From assembly GCF_000236705.1 (NCBI RefSeq), contig NC_016599.1:3348001-3412000 (forward strand): a stretch of 64,000 nucleotides of DNA. Direction: 5' to 3'. This DNA is from Owenweeksia hongkongensis DSM 17368. GTDB taxonomy: Bacteria > Bacteroidota > Bacteroidia > Flavobacteriales > Schleiferiaceae. Positions 24,874 to 33,853 of this stretch are shown in pieces. Every line of letters starts with the position of its first letter. The stretch's first letter is position 1. Position numbers and translations under genes: made by a program. The notes beneath the pieces were generated by a model, which did no database searches, was not told the DNA's origin, and saw only the letters and a program-made list of their open reading frames with translations.

Positions 24874-27414
24874 TTAAGGAGTAATGATAATCTGTTGACG
24901 ATCTATAAAAGAATGCTCTTCTTGAATGGTTTCAAAAATGTAGCACCCAGGTGCAAGGTCGTCAAGACTGAATTCATGAATATTATTGCCACTGTTGGCG
25001 TCAATAGTTTGCAACTGCTGATTAGTACGTCCATCAAGAGAATATAGACGAGTGTTTACTTTACCACCATTAGCCAGACTTAGTTTTATTTTAAAGTTTC
25101 CTTTTGACGGATTTGGGAAAATTGAAACATGGTTACTGTAGGTTCTCTTTTCTAGAAGGGAAACAGAAGAGCTTACGGTATTACTGTCAAGCTTTATTAG
25201 TATTGGAGCCGCAGACAGATTTAAAGTCATTTCACCGTTTTTGTTTTTAGGAAGGGTGGTCAATGCTGGTACATTAGACAGCCCATCATAAACCCATACT
25301 GAATCAGCTTCGTAACCTTTGTTTACTTGAAGAGAAGTAGTGGAGGAGCTGCTAGCATCTACTGGTTTCCAGGCTACCACGTGAGTTGGTTTGCCTAAAG
25401 AGTCACCATAGAGGTAAGCCCAAGCATCATCCGTTTCTGAAATTACTTCAAGAAAATAGGAGTCACCCATCTTTTCTAGAAGATGTTCTACAGTGTAGAA
25501 TGCTTTTTTGGGAGCGAAATTTACATTTTTGGAGCCCGTGAGTCCACTACGAGTGTATAAGCTGGAGCCAAAGGGTAGGTTTCCATAAAAAAACCAGGTT
25601 GCCCTATCTATTCCTAGTCTATCTAGCATAAAAAGTCCTCGGGCAGCGTACATAGCTTGTGCTTCTTCGCTTACACATTCATTATGTGAGCAAGGTTCTC
25701 CGGCACCATCTGAGTCCCATCCCCACTCTGACATGTATATTTTTTTGCCAGGCATGTTTGCATCCCTAAACTTTATGTCGCTCACAATGCCGCGCATGGT
25801 GGAAGCAGGGTTTTCAGGGAATGTTGCTACTCGGTACCCTGTAGTGCCATCATTTATGTAGCTATAGTGATGCACGTTTAGTCCATCAAGGTATTGTGCG
25901 GTACTTTTAGGTAGGCGAACCCCCATGTAGTTTCGGCCTGTAGCCGTTTTTTCTGAATGAGGATCTGCAGACTGCAGAGCGCATGAGAAAACTTCCATAG
26001 CTGGGTCTGCATCTTTTGCTCCCTTGGCCATTCCTAACAGCACATTTTTATAAAAAGTTGAATCATAGTCCCAAGGCTCGTTACCTACCTCCATGGTTGT
26101 TACTAGGCCATTCCCATTTGTTGGCCCAAAATAGGATGCAAATGAATAGCCGTAATTATATGCCGCTTGATAAGGGTTATTCCATAGATTTTCAGGAAGC
26201 CATGACGAAGTAAACTGTATTGAAGTCTGAACTACAAGACCCGCGTTTTTCCAGTGTTGATATTCTCTGTCCCAATCTAACCATGACTGGTTTAAGGACC
26301 CTGGCATTCCTGTGTAAGTAGGGGTAATATCTGGGTCGGCAACGTCCCATACCATGTTATGATAATTGCGCGCATGGTTAGCCACACGGCTATATAGGTT
26401 TGTTGCTTTGTTGCTAGAGGCAAGATCAGAGTAGTCGGAGGTGCCCCAGCCCCAAATGGCGTTTATTCCTAACATGTCTTTAAATGGTCTAGTTGATGGT
26501 TTGGAAGAAGGCATTGCTCCAAATAGCCCATTTTGGTCAAAAACCTTTATTTCACTAACGGCAGCCCTTTTATAATCAAGTAGCTTCATATAGGTTCTTA
26601 TCTTGAGATACCTGCCTTGTGCAGTTGGTTTTACTTCATATGGAATGGAAAAATACAAGTCATTATTTGCTGTGATAATTTTTGTCCAAGTGGTTTGGTC
26701 TGAACTGGAATAAACGATCACCGAGTCAGCATTTGGACTTGAATAAGCTTGAAGATAAACCCAGCCAATATTTTGGATAGAGCCTAAATCTATATCTAGG
26801 TCTTCAAAAACAATCGGGGCCATTACAGCCAATTCCTCAACGGAAAACGAAGTATTACTAGAAAGTTTTATCGCTGAAACCGTTTTTGGAGTATAAAATT
26901 TTTCATACGAATAATTACTGGCTGAAGTGAACTGGCCAATAATTGTACTATCTCCGTTAGGCTCAAAAACTGTAAGATCTACATTGCCACTGCTGATGTA
27001 TGCCTTAAAGGTGATAAGCGAAAGCTTACTCGCTGAAGCTAAATTTAGCTTTACAAAGCTTTTCCCGTTAGTATTTGTTGCAAAGTTGGCTGCGCCACTG
27101 TTGCTACCGTCTGTAAGTTTGGCAATGTCAGTCGATGTGCTGTTTCTTGAGGGCTGAAGGGCAAGTAGCAAGTTTTGATTTCCGTCAGAAAAAAAACCTG
27201 TAGGCAGAGGACTTTTGGATTCCCAAGTGGTACTCTCGTCTCCATCTACACTGTTGGCGGCTACTTTTGCCCCGTTTTCAGATGAGGCAGTGACAATTGC
27301 CGTTCTGGTTAATGATGGATTTACACCTGCGTTTCTATTCCATTGCGAAAAAAGAGAACTTGTACTGAGTAACAAGCAGCCGAAAAGCTGCCAACTTGAT
27401 TTGGTTGGATTCAT
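24874..27414 (-). CDS. Secreted glycoside-hydrolase-like protein (clan GH-A fold) with discoidin-like domains and T9SS type A signal
   Basis: The 846-residue protein has a signal peptide ending LFSQ. The N-terminal 300 residues have two beta-sandwich regions of F5/8 type C (discoidin) or CBM style (SVDGDESTTWESKS; DSVIVYSSSDQTTW). A TIM-barrel-like region spans about residues 305-620. It has VTTMEVGNEPWDYDS (Asn-Glu-Pro, acid/base Glu on strand 4) and KIYMSEWGWDSDG (nucleophile Glu on strand 7), the clan GH-A arrangement. A beta domain and then a T9SS type A domain (IFPNPSKGNFKIKL ... LAPGCYIFE) follow. The GH family cannot be fixed, though GH39/GH5/GH30-like is plausible. It is probably a surface polysaccharidase. 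Confidence 0.78.
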   Translation of the reverse strand: MNPTKSSWQLFGCLLLSTSSLFSQWNRNAGVNPSLTRTAIVTASSENGAKVAANSVDGDESTTWESKSPLPTGFFSDGNQNLLLALQPSRNSTSTDIAKLTDGSNSGAANFATNTNGKSFVKLNLASASKLSLITFKAYISSGNVDLTVFEPNGDSTIIGQFTSASNYSYEKFYTPKTVSAIKLSSNTSFSVEELAVMAPIVFEDLDIDLGSIQNIGWVYLQAYSSPNADSVIVYSSSDQTTWTKIITANNDLYFSIPYEVKPTAQGRYLKIRTYMKLLDYKRAAVSEIKVFDQNGLFGAMPSSKPSTRPFKDMLGINAIWGWGTSDYSDLASSNKATNLYSRVANHARNYHNMVWDVADPDITPTYTGMPGSLNQSWLDWDREYQHWKNAGLVVQTSIQFTSSWLPENLWNNPYQAAYNYGYSFASYFGPTNGNGLVTTMEVGNEPWDYDSTFYKNVLLGMAKGAKDADPAMEVFSCALQSADPHSEKTATGRNYMGVRLPKSTAQYLDGLNVHHYSYINDGTTGYRVATFPENPASTMRGIVSDIKFRDANMPGKKIYMSEWGWDSDGAGEPCSHNECVSEEAQAMYAARGLFMLDRLGIDRATWFFYGNLPFGSSLYTRSGLTGSKNVNFAPKKAFYTVEHLLEKMGDSYFLEVISETDDAWAYLYGDSLGKPTHVVAWKPVDASSSSTTSLQVNKGYEADSVWVYDGLSNVPALTTLPKNKNGEMTLNLSAAPILIKLDSNTVSSSVSLLEKRTYSNHVSIFPNPSKGNFKIKLSLANGGKVNTRLYSLDGRTNQQLQTIDANSGNNIHEFSLDDLAPGCYIFETIQEEHSFIDRQQIIITP

Positions 27415-27664
27415 TTTGAGTAGTTTTAAATTTCAATGACTGGGGCTAAATTAGAAATCTTTATTCCAAATCCTAATCCTAATTCATTGAAAAACAGAAA
27501 GTTAAAAACTCAAAATAGAATTAAAGAGAATGTAATTGCTTGAAAATCAATATTGCTGATTGGTGGAAAATCAGCAGAAAAAAAGTGCAAGAAATTTTGA
27601 GAGAAAAAAAGGTCAGTTTATTAGAAAAAGAAAAGCCCCTCAATGTGAGGGGCTTTATAATCAA
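27415..27664 (-). other. Intergenic region between the GH-like gene and rng
   Basis: A 250-bp A-rich stretch with no coding frame. The only clear element is the rng terminator at 27632-27656. No exact TAnnTTTG promoter for the GH-like gene was found. Confidence 0.5.
27632..27656 (-). terminator. Terminator after rng
   Basis: A perfect 11-bp stem AAAGCCCCTCA/TGAGGGGCTTT with loop ATG. It lies 9 bp beyond the rng stop. Confidence 0.85.
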
Positions 27665-29212
27665 TTAGTTAAACTCGAACTTTTCGTCCTTGGTATTATA
27701 GAAGTGGTATTCTAAAAACTTAAAGGAGTCACGGGGAATGACTTTAAGGTTCTTATGATATTTCTTAGACCACTTTCTACGTACACTGCTAAAAATACCT
27801 TTAGTAAGGTAAGCAGCAATAAATGGGTGGGTGTGTAGGAAAATATTCTTGTCCTTTTCCTGAGTAGAAATCAGGTCAAGTTTATTTTCTATCTCATCAA
27901 TTATAAGAATTGGAGCTTCTACTTCTCCATTTCCATCAGGGTTTTCTTCCCTGGTTTGGATATTCATTTCGGGGCGTACACGCTGGCGTGTAATTTCTAC
28001 TAGTCCAAAGCGACTTACTGGAAGGATTTTATGTTTAGCACGGTCCGTTTTCATTACCTCTTTCAGCTTCTCAAAAAGCTTCTTGCGGTTTTCGGCACGG
28101 TGCATGTCGATAAAATCTATCACAATAATTCCTCCCATATCACGAAGTTGTAGCTGACGCGCTACTTCTTCGGCTGCAGCCAAATTCACCGTAAGTGCAT
28201 TGGCTTCCTGGTTGTCATTACTGTTGGTTCTGTTACCACTATTCACATCAATTACGTGCATAGCTTCCGTGTGCTCTATAATTAAGTAGGCACCTTTACC
28301 CATAGAAACTGAGCGTCCGAATGAACCTTTGATTTGTCTTTCGATACCAAAGTGTTCAAAAATTGGAACACGGCCATCATAATATTTGGCCATATCTTCC
28401 ATTCCTGGTTCGATAGACTTTAAGTAAGCTTTTACTTCTTCGGTAAGATCCTTGTCATTGGTTACAATGCTATTGAAAGAATCATTGAGGATGTCGCGAA
28501 GTAAGGAAGATACGCGGTTTAGCTCACGAAGCGCACGCTCCGGTGCTTTTACGCGTTGTATTTGGCGATGTAGCTGTTTCCACTTTCCTACCAAATCCTG
28601 AAGATCGGCATCCAGTTCGGCCACTGAGCAATCCTGCGCAGCGGTTCTTACAATTACACCAAAGCCTTTTGGCTTAATGCTTTGAATCAATCTGCGCAGT
28701 CGATCTTTTTCTTCTCTGTCGCGCAGCTTTGAGCTTACACTAATTCTTTCTGAAAAAGGAACTAGTACGATAAAACGTCCGGCTAATGAAAGCTCAGAAG
28801 TAATTCGAGGTCCTTTGGTGGAAATAGGTTCTTTGGCTATTTGCACCACTTGTGTTTGACCGGTTTTTAATACCTGGTCTATACTGCCATTTTTATCAAT
28901 GTCCGATTCAGCTTGAAAGTCAGTTAATGACCATCGCTGTTTACCGGTAAGGGTTCTCTTGGTAAATTTATTGAGCGACTTTATCTGCGGACCAAGGTCA
29001 TGATAATGCAAGAATGCATCTTTTTCATAGCCTACATCTACAAATGCAGCATTAAGTCCGGGAACAACCTTTTTGATTTTTCCCAGATAAATGTCGCCTA
29101 CAGCAAAGTCTTCCGCATTGTCATAATGCAGCTCGGTAAGTTTACCATCCCTAAGTAGCGCTATGGCTACTTCATTGGCAGTACTTGAATTAATTATTAA
29201 TTCTGTACTCAC
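27665..29212 (-). CDS. rng: Ribonuclease G/E family endoribonuclease
   Basis: The GTG at 29212 gives a protein starting VSTELIINSSTANEVAIALL, which is the family start (515 residues). The frame continues upstream to 29284, but those residues look unlike the family. The S1-like region has GDIYLGKIKKVVPGLNAAFV and YEKDAFLHYHDL. The catalytic core has VDVNSGNR and GGIIVIDFIDM, the two Mg-binding Asp regions. The C-terminus is short, with no degradosome scaffold, matching RNase G. It processes rRNA and mRNA 5' ends. It is last in the run HU, TPR, COX24-like, rng. Confidence 0.93.
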   Translation of the reverse strand: MSTELIINSSTANEVAIALLRDGKLTELHYDNAEDFAVGDIYLGKIKKVVPGLNAAFVDVGYEKDAFLHYHDLGPQIKSLNKFTKRTLTGKQRWSLTDFQAESDIDKNGSIDQVLKTGQTQVVQIAKEPISTKGPRITSELSLAGRFIVLVPFSERISVSSKLRDREEKDRLRRLIQSIKPKGFGVIVRTAAQDCSVAELDADLQDLVGKWKQLHRQIQRVKAPERALRELNRVSSLLRDILNDSFNSIVTNDKDLTEEVKAYLKSIEPGMEDMAKYYDGRVPIFEHFGIERQIKGSFGRSVSMGKGAYLIIEHTEAMHVIDVNSGNRTNSNDNQEANALTVNLAAAEEVARQLQLRDMGGIIVIDFIDMHRAENRKKLFEKLKEVMKTDRAKHKILPVSRFGLVEITRQRVRPEMNIQTREENPDGNGEVEAPILIIDEIENKLDLISTQEKDKNIFLHTHPFIAAYLTKGIFSSVRRKWSKKYHKNLKVIPRDSFKFLEYHFYNTKDEKFEFN

Positions 29213-29330
29213 CTTATGTTTTTTTAAATCCGTGTGAAAGACTGAATTTCTATGGATACAATGAAACACCAAAAGCACCTGCAAAGAGGTGCTTGAGGTT
29301 TAGAAATCCAACAATTTCATAGGAATGAAA

Positions 29331-29420
29331 TTATTTCTTCTTGTGACGGTTCTTTCTTAAACGCTTTTTACGTTTGTGAGTAGCCATCTTATGTCTTTTT
29401 CTTTTCTTTCCGCTTGGCAT
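29331..29420 (-). CDS. 29-residue very basic AURKAIP1/COX24-domain protein
   Basis: The protein has 29 residues, of which about 20 are Lys, Arg or His (starts MPSGKKRKRHKMATHKRKKR). It matches the short AURKAIP1/COX24 domain proteins annotated across Bacteroidota. Mitochondrial relatives of that domain are small-subunit ribosomal protein mS38, so an RNA- or ribosome-bound role is likely but not shown here. It lies between the TPR-protein gene (24 bp) and rng, next to HU, and is easily missed because of its size. Confidence 0.82.
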   Translation of the reverse strand: MPSGKKRKRHKMATHKRKKRLRKNRHKKK

Positions 29421-29444
29421 AATTCTTAAATCTTTAAATTAATA

Positions 29445-29948
29445 CTATTCTAATTCTGGTAATTCCTTTTTGTACTCATTCCCTGTTTCTTCATTAACCA
29501 GGGTTAGGGTCTTCTCAAAACTTTGCTTGGCATTGATGGTATCTCCAATGTTTAATTGGGATTTAGTGAGCAGGTACCAAGCGTCAGCATTTTCAGGCTG
29601 CTGCTCAATTACTGTTTCAAATCTACCAACAGCTTTAGCATATTGTCCGGTTTGCATCGAAAGCATTCCAAGAGTAAAGTTGGCCTTTACATTTCCCGGG
29701 TACTTTTCGGCAACTTCTCTTATCTTCAAAATCCCTTGCATAGGGGGTACTTCTCCGGATTGCAACTGCCTCAAAGCTTCATCAACCATAGCATCTGGGT
29801 CGCCTTGGTTTTCTGAAGTTTCTTCCTCAGATACAACTGTTGTTTCATCAGTTGCAGCTACAGAAGTGGCGGGTGTTACCGGTGACATGTATAAGAATGC
29901 GAGTAGGAGCATTCCAAATAGGATCAATATGAAGAGACCTTTATTCAA
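29445..29948 (-). CDS. TPR-repeat membrane-anchored protein
   Basis: The 167-residue protein has an N-terminal membrane helix (MNKGLFILILFGMLLLAFLY), an acidic linker rich in Thr and Glu, and about three TPR-like helical pairs (VKANFTLGMLSMQTGQYAKA, ADAWYLLTKSQLNIGDTINA). The helix probably anchors it facing the periplasm. It is separated from the HU gene by 7 bp, so it is co-transcribed with it. Its client is unknown. Confidence 0.8.
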   Translation of the reverse strand: MNKGLFILILFGMLLLAFLYMSPVTPATSVAATDETTVVSEEETSENQGDPDAMVDEALRQLQSGEVPPMQGILKIREVAEKYPGNVKANFTLGMLSMQTGQYAKAVGRFETVIEQQPENADAWYLLTKSQLNIGDTINAKQSFEKTLTLVNEETGNEYKKELPELE

Positions 29949-29955
29949 AATGAGC

Positions 29956-30261
29956 TTAAGCGTTTGCTGTTTCTTTTACCTTCACCTTTTTCTTTACTGC
30001 TTCTACAAAAGTTTTTGCAGGCTTAAAAGATGGGATATTGTGAGCAGGAATGATAATCGTTGTGTTTTTTGAGATGTTACGTCCGGTTTTCTCAGCTCTC
30101 TTCTTGATAATAAAGCTACCAAAACCTCTCAAGTACACGTTGTCTCCAGTTTCCAAAGAATGTCTTACTTCCTTCATGAAAGCCTCTACAGTGGCTTGAA
30201 CGTCAGCTCTTTCCATACCAGTCTTGTCAGAAATCCTGGTTACAATGTCCGCTTTAGTCAT
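29956..30261 (-). CDS. HU/IHF-family DNA-binding protein
   Basis: The 101-residue protein has the HU fold: MTKADIVTRISDKTGMERAD at the N-terminal helices, GFGSFIIKKR before the DNA-binding arm, then IPAHNIPSFKPAKTF. A basic tail (VKKKVKVKETANA) extends past the usual 90 residues. It bends DNA or compacts the nucleoid. An exact TATATTTG promoter match lies 45 bp upstream. It heads a run with the TPR, COX24-like and rng genes, and is divergent from mutY. Confidence 0.92.
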   Translation of the reverse strand: MTKADIVTRISDKTGMERADVQATVEAFMKEVRHSLETGDNVYLRGFGSFIIKKRAEKTGRNISKNTTIIIPAHNIPSFKPAKTFVEAVKKKVKVKETANA

Positions 30262-30305
30262 TATATCTATTAATTAATTATTAAACTCCTTAATTTTGAG
30301 GGGTG

Positions 30306-30313
30306 CAAATATA
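30306..30313 (-). promoter_or_regulatory. -7 promoter element of the HU gene
   Basis: The minus strand reads TATATTTG, an exact TAnnTTTG match, 45 bp before the HU start codon. The only CAA (TTG on minus) upstream lies about 35 bp away, so the -33 box is unclear. Confidence 0.5.
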
Positions 30314-30384
30314 AAGTGAATTTATGGTTTTGGGAAATGGACTGACCCAAATTTTTTTTCGTAAGTCCTTCAAAAACAAATATT

Positions 30385-31446
30385 TTGCAGAAACCTACTT
30401 TTCAATCTTCCATTTTAGGCTGGTATTACCGTCATAAGCGCGACTTACCATGGAGAAAATCGAACGATCCTTACATCATCTGGCTGTCTGAAATAATTTT
30501 GCAGCAAACGAGAGTAAATCAAGGTTTGCCTTATTTTGAAAAGTTTGTAAAGAATTACCCTAAAGTTGAGGATTTAGCGAAAGCTAAAGAAGATCAAGTC
30601 TTAAAAGATTGGGAAGGTTTAGGGTATTATAGTAGAGCTCGCAATCTTCATGCTACAGCAAAACATGTTTCTGAAAACCTCGATGGTGATTTTCCAAAAA
30701 AGTATGATGAGCTATTAAAACTAAAAGGAGTGGGCAGTTATACAGCTGCAGCTATTAGTTCTTTTGTGGCTGGCGAGCCTAGGGCTGTTTTGGATGGGAA
30801 CGTATTTCGGGTTCTGTCCAGATATTTTGCGATAAGCACACCAATAAATACAACAACTGGTAAGAAGGAGTTTGAACAACTGGCGAATAAAATGCTGGAC
30901 ACCAAATCTCCAGCAGACTATAATCAAGCAATAATGGAGTTTGGAGCGGTACAGTGTGTTCCTAAAAATCCTAAATGTGGCGAATGTGTATTAAACGAAA
31001 GTTGCACCGCTTACGCGGAAAGAAATGTGACTGACTTTCCCGTAAAGGAAAAGAAGAAGTATGATCGCCAGCGATACCTTACTTATTTGCTTATTAATAA
31101 TGGAGGGAAGATTGCCGTGCAGCAAAGAGTGGAAAAAGATATTTGGAGACAGCTTTTTCAATTCCCACTTATTGAAGCAGATGCTTTATTAAACCCGGCT
31201 GAAGTTATTGAATCAATTAACAAGGATGGATTATTAGTAAAGGAAGTGGTGGACTTAAAGCCACATAAATTGAGTCACCAAACTATCCATTGCCGAATTG
31301 TGCTGATAGATATAAATAAGAATTTGAAACTGTCTATAGCCAAGGATGCACAATGGGTGGCAAAAGAGAAGTTGATTGAATATGCTTTTCCAAAGCCATT
31401 GCGGGCTTATTTGGATAGAAAACAGCTAACTTTGCCCATTGATTAG
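30385..31446 (+). CDS. mutY: A/G-specific adenine DNA glycosylase MutY
   Basis: The 353-residue protein removes A mispaired with 8-oxoG. WLSEIILQQTRV holds the catalytic Glu. LKGVGSYTAAAISSF is the helix-hairpin-helix, and VLDGNVFRVL carries the catalytic Asp. Four cysteines (C-x6-C-x2-C-x5-C, from CVPKNPKCGECVLNESC) bind the 4Fe-4S cluster. The C-terminal NUDIX-like 8-oxoG domain follows. The start is TTG. No ATG is placed suitably, and the family N-terminus (WYYRHKRDLPWR) begins 11 residues later. It leads the conserved block mutY-ssb-gldE-gldD. Confidence 0.95.
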   Translation: MQKPTFQSSILGWYYRHKRDLPWRKSNDPYIIWLSEIILQQTRVNQGLPYFEKFVKNYPKVEDLAKAKEDQVLKDWEGLGYYSRARNLHATAKHVSENLDGDFPKKYDELLKLKGVGSYTAAAISSFVAGEPRAVLDGNVFRVLSRYFAISTPINTTTGKKEFEQLANKMLDTKSPADYNQAIMEFGAVQCVPKNPKCGECVLNESCTAYAERNVTDFPVKEKKKYDRQRYLTYLLINNGGKIAVQQRVEKDIWRQLFQFPLIEADALLNPAEVIESINKDGLLVKEVVDLKPHKLSHQTIHCRIVLIDINKNLKLSIAKDAQWVAKEKLIEYAFPKPLRAYLDRKQLTLPID

Positions 31447-31484
31447 AGAGCGTATTTTTCTAAATTTGTTTGAAACGGTATACT

Positions 31485-31925
31485 ATGGCTGGAAGTTTAA
31501 ATAAAGTAATGTTGATTGGAAATTTGGGCAAAGACCCAGAGGTGAGAACCTTTGAAGGCGGTAATATGCTGGCTCGTTTTCCTTTGGCTACTTCTGAAAG
31601 CTACACAAGCCGACAAACAAATGAAAAGGTAACCCAAACCGAATGGCACAATGTAGTGTGTAGGAGAGGGCTTGCTGAAATCGCTGAAAAGTATTTGCAT
31701 AAAGGTGATAAAGTGTACATTGAAGGACGAATAAAAACTAGAAGTTGGGATGATGCCAGTGGAGAGAAAAAATATTCGACTGAAATACATGCAGACACTA
31801 TGACCATGCTTGGCAGTCCGCGCGATGGCCAGCAAAATGGCGGGGATTCTTCTACTGGAGGAAATAAGCCCGCTAATGATTTTGCCAAAAGTGGTGGTGA
31901 TGAAGATAATGATCTACCATTTTAG
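31485..31925 (+). CDS. ssb: Single-stranded DNA-binding protein
   Basis: The ATG at 31485 gives 146 residues starting MAGSLNKVMLIGNLG. A TTG at 31470 would add five residues. The OB fold includes KDPEVRTFEGG and TEWHNVVCRRGLAEIAEKYL. A Gly/Asn/Asp-rich linker leads to the acidic tip DEDNDLPF, which binds partner proteins. It lies 38 bp downstream of mutY and 22 bp upstream of gldE. Confidence 0.96.
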   Translation: MAGSLNKVMLIGNLGKDPEVRTFEGGNMLARFPLATSESYTSRQTNEKVTQTEWHNVVCRRGLAEIAEKYLHKGDKVYIEGRIKTRSWDDASGEKKYSTEIHADTMTMLGSPRDGQQNGGDSSTGGNKPANDFAKSGGDEDNDLPF

Positions 31926-31947
31926 TATTAACTAATTCCTCCCTGAA

Positions 31948-33288
31948 TTGGATCCTGAACCCCCGAGTTTATTTTTGCTTGATATTCTAAGACCTTTTGA
32001 CCCAGGTCTTATTGTTCCCCTAGTTATACTACTCATTCTTTTGGTAGCTTCCGCTTTGGTGAGCGGTTCTGAAGTTGCTTTTTTCTCGCTCAAGTCTCAA
32101 GACCTTGATGCTTTAAAGGAAAAGAGTAAAACTACGTATGACAGTATTGTAGATCTTTTGGATAGACCGAAGACATTATTGGCAACTATCCTTATTAGTA
32201 ACAATTTTGTGAATGTGGGAATCGTAATACTCTCGTCCTATATCACGGGTGGCTTGTTTGACTTTTCCTCAAACCCCACGTTTGGTTTTGTGCTTGAGGT
32301 GGTGCTCATCACATTCTTAATATTACTATTTGGAGAGGTATTGCCAAAGGTGTACGCCACGAGAAGTCCAGGAGTGTTTGCCACTTTTATGAGTCGTCCT
32401 ATGATGATTATGCGAAGTGTGTTTAGACCAGTAAGCTTGATGCTAGTGCGTAGTACTAGTTTTATTGAGAGGAGACTTAACAATACATCGGATAACCTTT
32501 CGGTGGATGATTTGAGCCAAGCATTGGAACTTACCACCAATGAAGATACCACCAATGACGAGCAGAAGATATTGGAGGGTATTGTGAAGTTTGGAAATAC
32601 CAATGTTCGTCAAATTATGAAGCCACGGATGGACGTGGTGTGCATCGATATTTGCTGGGACTACCGTAAGATTTTAAAGATAATTTTGGATTCCGGCTAT
32701 AGCCGAATACCAGTATATGAGGACAACTTTGACAATGTGAAAGGTGTGCTTTATATAAAAGATTTGCTCCCACACATTGATGCTGAGGATGACTTTAACT
32801 GGAATGCCTTGATGCGTGATTCATTTTTTGTTCCTGAGAATAAGAAGATAGATGACCTGCTGAAGGAATTTCAGGAGAAGAAGATTCACTTGGCAGTGGT
32901 GGTGGATGAATTTGGGGGAACATCTGGAATTATTACCCTTGAGGATGTGATTGAGGAAATCGTGGGCGAAATCAGTGATGAGTTTGATGACGATGAATTG
33001 GTGTACTCCAAATTGGACGATAAAAATTACGTGTTTGAAGGAAAAATTCACCTGACGGATTTTGCTAAAGTATTAGAGTTGGACGTAGCCATGTTTGATG
33101 AAGAGCGTGGTGAAGCAGATACCCTTGCCGGATTTTTGCTGGAGATAGCGGGTAAATTCCCTGAAAAGAATGAGGAGATAGAGTTTGACTCTTTCGTTTT
33201 TAAAGTAGAAAGCCGTGATGGCCGTAGAATAAAGCGCATTAAAGTGAGCTTGCCAGAAATTGCAGAAGATGAGCCTGAGAAAGATTAG
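31948..33288 (+). CDS. gldE: Gliding motility-associated protein GldE (CNNM/CBS/CorC_HlyC)
   Basis: The 446-residue protein has an N-terminal CNNM membrane domain (about residues 20-190, with ALVSGSEVAFFSL and FGEVLPKVYATRSP). Two CBS repeats follow (MKPRMDVVCIDI, SRIPVYEDNFDNVKGVLYIK, VVDEFGGTSGIITLEDVIEE) and then a CorC/HlyC-type C-terminal domain. The TTG start gives MDPEPPSLF, which agrees with the start seen in GldE proteins. In Flavobacterium, GldE supports GldD and GldJ function in gliding and T9SS. Its 3' end overlaps gldD by 20 bp. Confidence 0.93.
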   Translation: MDPEPPSLFLLDILRPFDPGLIVPLVILLILLVASALVSGSEVAFFSLKSQDLDALKEKSKTTYDSIVDLLDRPKTLLATILISNNFVNVGIVILSSYITGGLFDFSSNPTFGFVLEVVLITFLILLFGEVLPKVYATRSPGVFATFMSRPMMIMRSVFRPVSLMLVRSTSFIERRLNNTSDNLSVDDLSQALELTTNEDTTNDEQKILEGIVKFGNTNVRQIMKPRMDVVCIDICWDYRKILKIILDSGYSRIPVYEDNFDNVKGVLYIKDLLPHIDAEDDFNWNALMRDSFFVPENKKIDDLLKEFQEKKIHLAVVVDEFGGTSGIITLEDVIEEIVGEISDEFDDDELVYSKLDDKNYVFEGKIHLTDFAKVLELDVAMFDEERGEADTLAGFLLEIAGKFPEKNEEIEFDSFVFKVESRDGRRIKRIKVSLPEIAEDEPEKD

Positions 33289-33853
33289 CAGCTACCTTTT
33301 AGTATCAATGATATTGACCGCCTGTGGTGGTGAAGAGGATTATACACCAAAGCCTCGGGGTTATTTTAGAATAGCTACTCCAGAGCAGAAATATGAAAAA
33401 CTGGACATAGATTGCCCTTTTACTTTTGATATAAATGCTGCTGCAGAATGGCAGCCGCTTAAGAAGCACGACTGCTGGGGAGATGTATATTACCCTTCTA
33501 TCAAAGCGCGTTTGCAGCTTACCTACAAACCTGTTACTCCCGAAAACCTTGATACTTTACTAAGCGATGGCCATGAGTTGGCCTTTAAGCACGTAGTAAA
33601 AGCGGATGGAATTGCTGAAAAGCTATATTCTGATGATGTGAGAGGTATACATGGAATTCTTTACAACATAAGGGGAGAAGCTGCTACCAACACTCAGTTT
33701 TTTGTAACGGATAGCACGGAGCATTTCCTGCGTGGGGTTTTGTACTTTTATGCAGAACCAAACGAAGATTCATTACGACCTGTGAATGACTATATGTATC
33801 AGGAGGTAGTACATCTTATAGAAACCCTCCAATGGCAGAGCTCGTTACCATAG
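33269..33853 (+). CDS. gldD: Gliding motility lipoprotein GldD
   Basis: The ATG at 33269 gives 194 residues with a lipoprotein signal peptide ending LTAC (lipobox) followed by GGEEDYTPKPRGYFRI, a segment typical of GldD. A TTG at 33260 is the alternative start. It overlaps gldE by 20 bp, so translation is coupled. GldD is needed for gliding and stabilises GldJ in Flavobacterium. Its presence with T9SS cargo elsewhere in the window supports a working T9SS. Its 3' end overlaps the next gene by 22 bp. Confidence 0.92.
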   Translation: MSLRKISSYLLVSMILTACGGEEDYTPKPRGYFRIATPEQKYEKLDIDCPFTFDINAAAEWQPLKKHDCWGDVYYPSIKARLQLTYKPVTPENLDTLLSDGHELAFKHVVKADGIAEKLYSDDVRGIHGILYNIRGEAATNTQFFVTDSTEHFLRGVLYFYAEPNEDSLRPVNDYMYQEVVHLIETLQWQSSLP

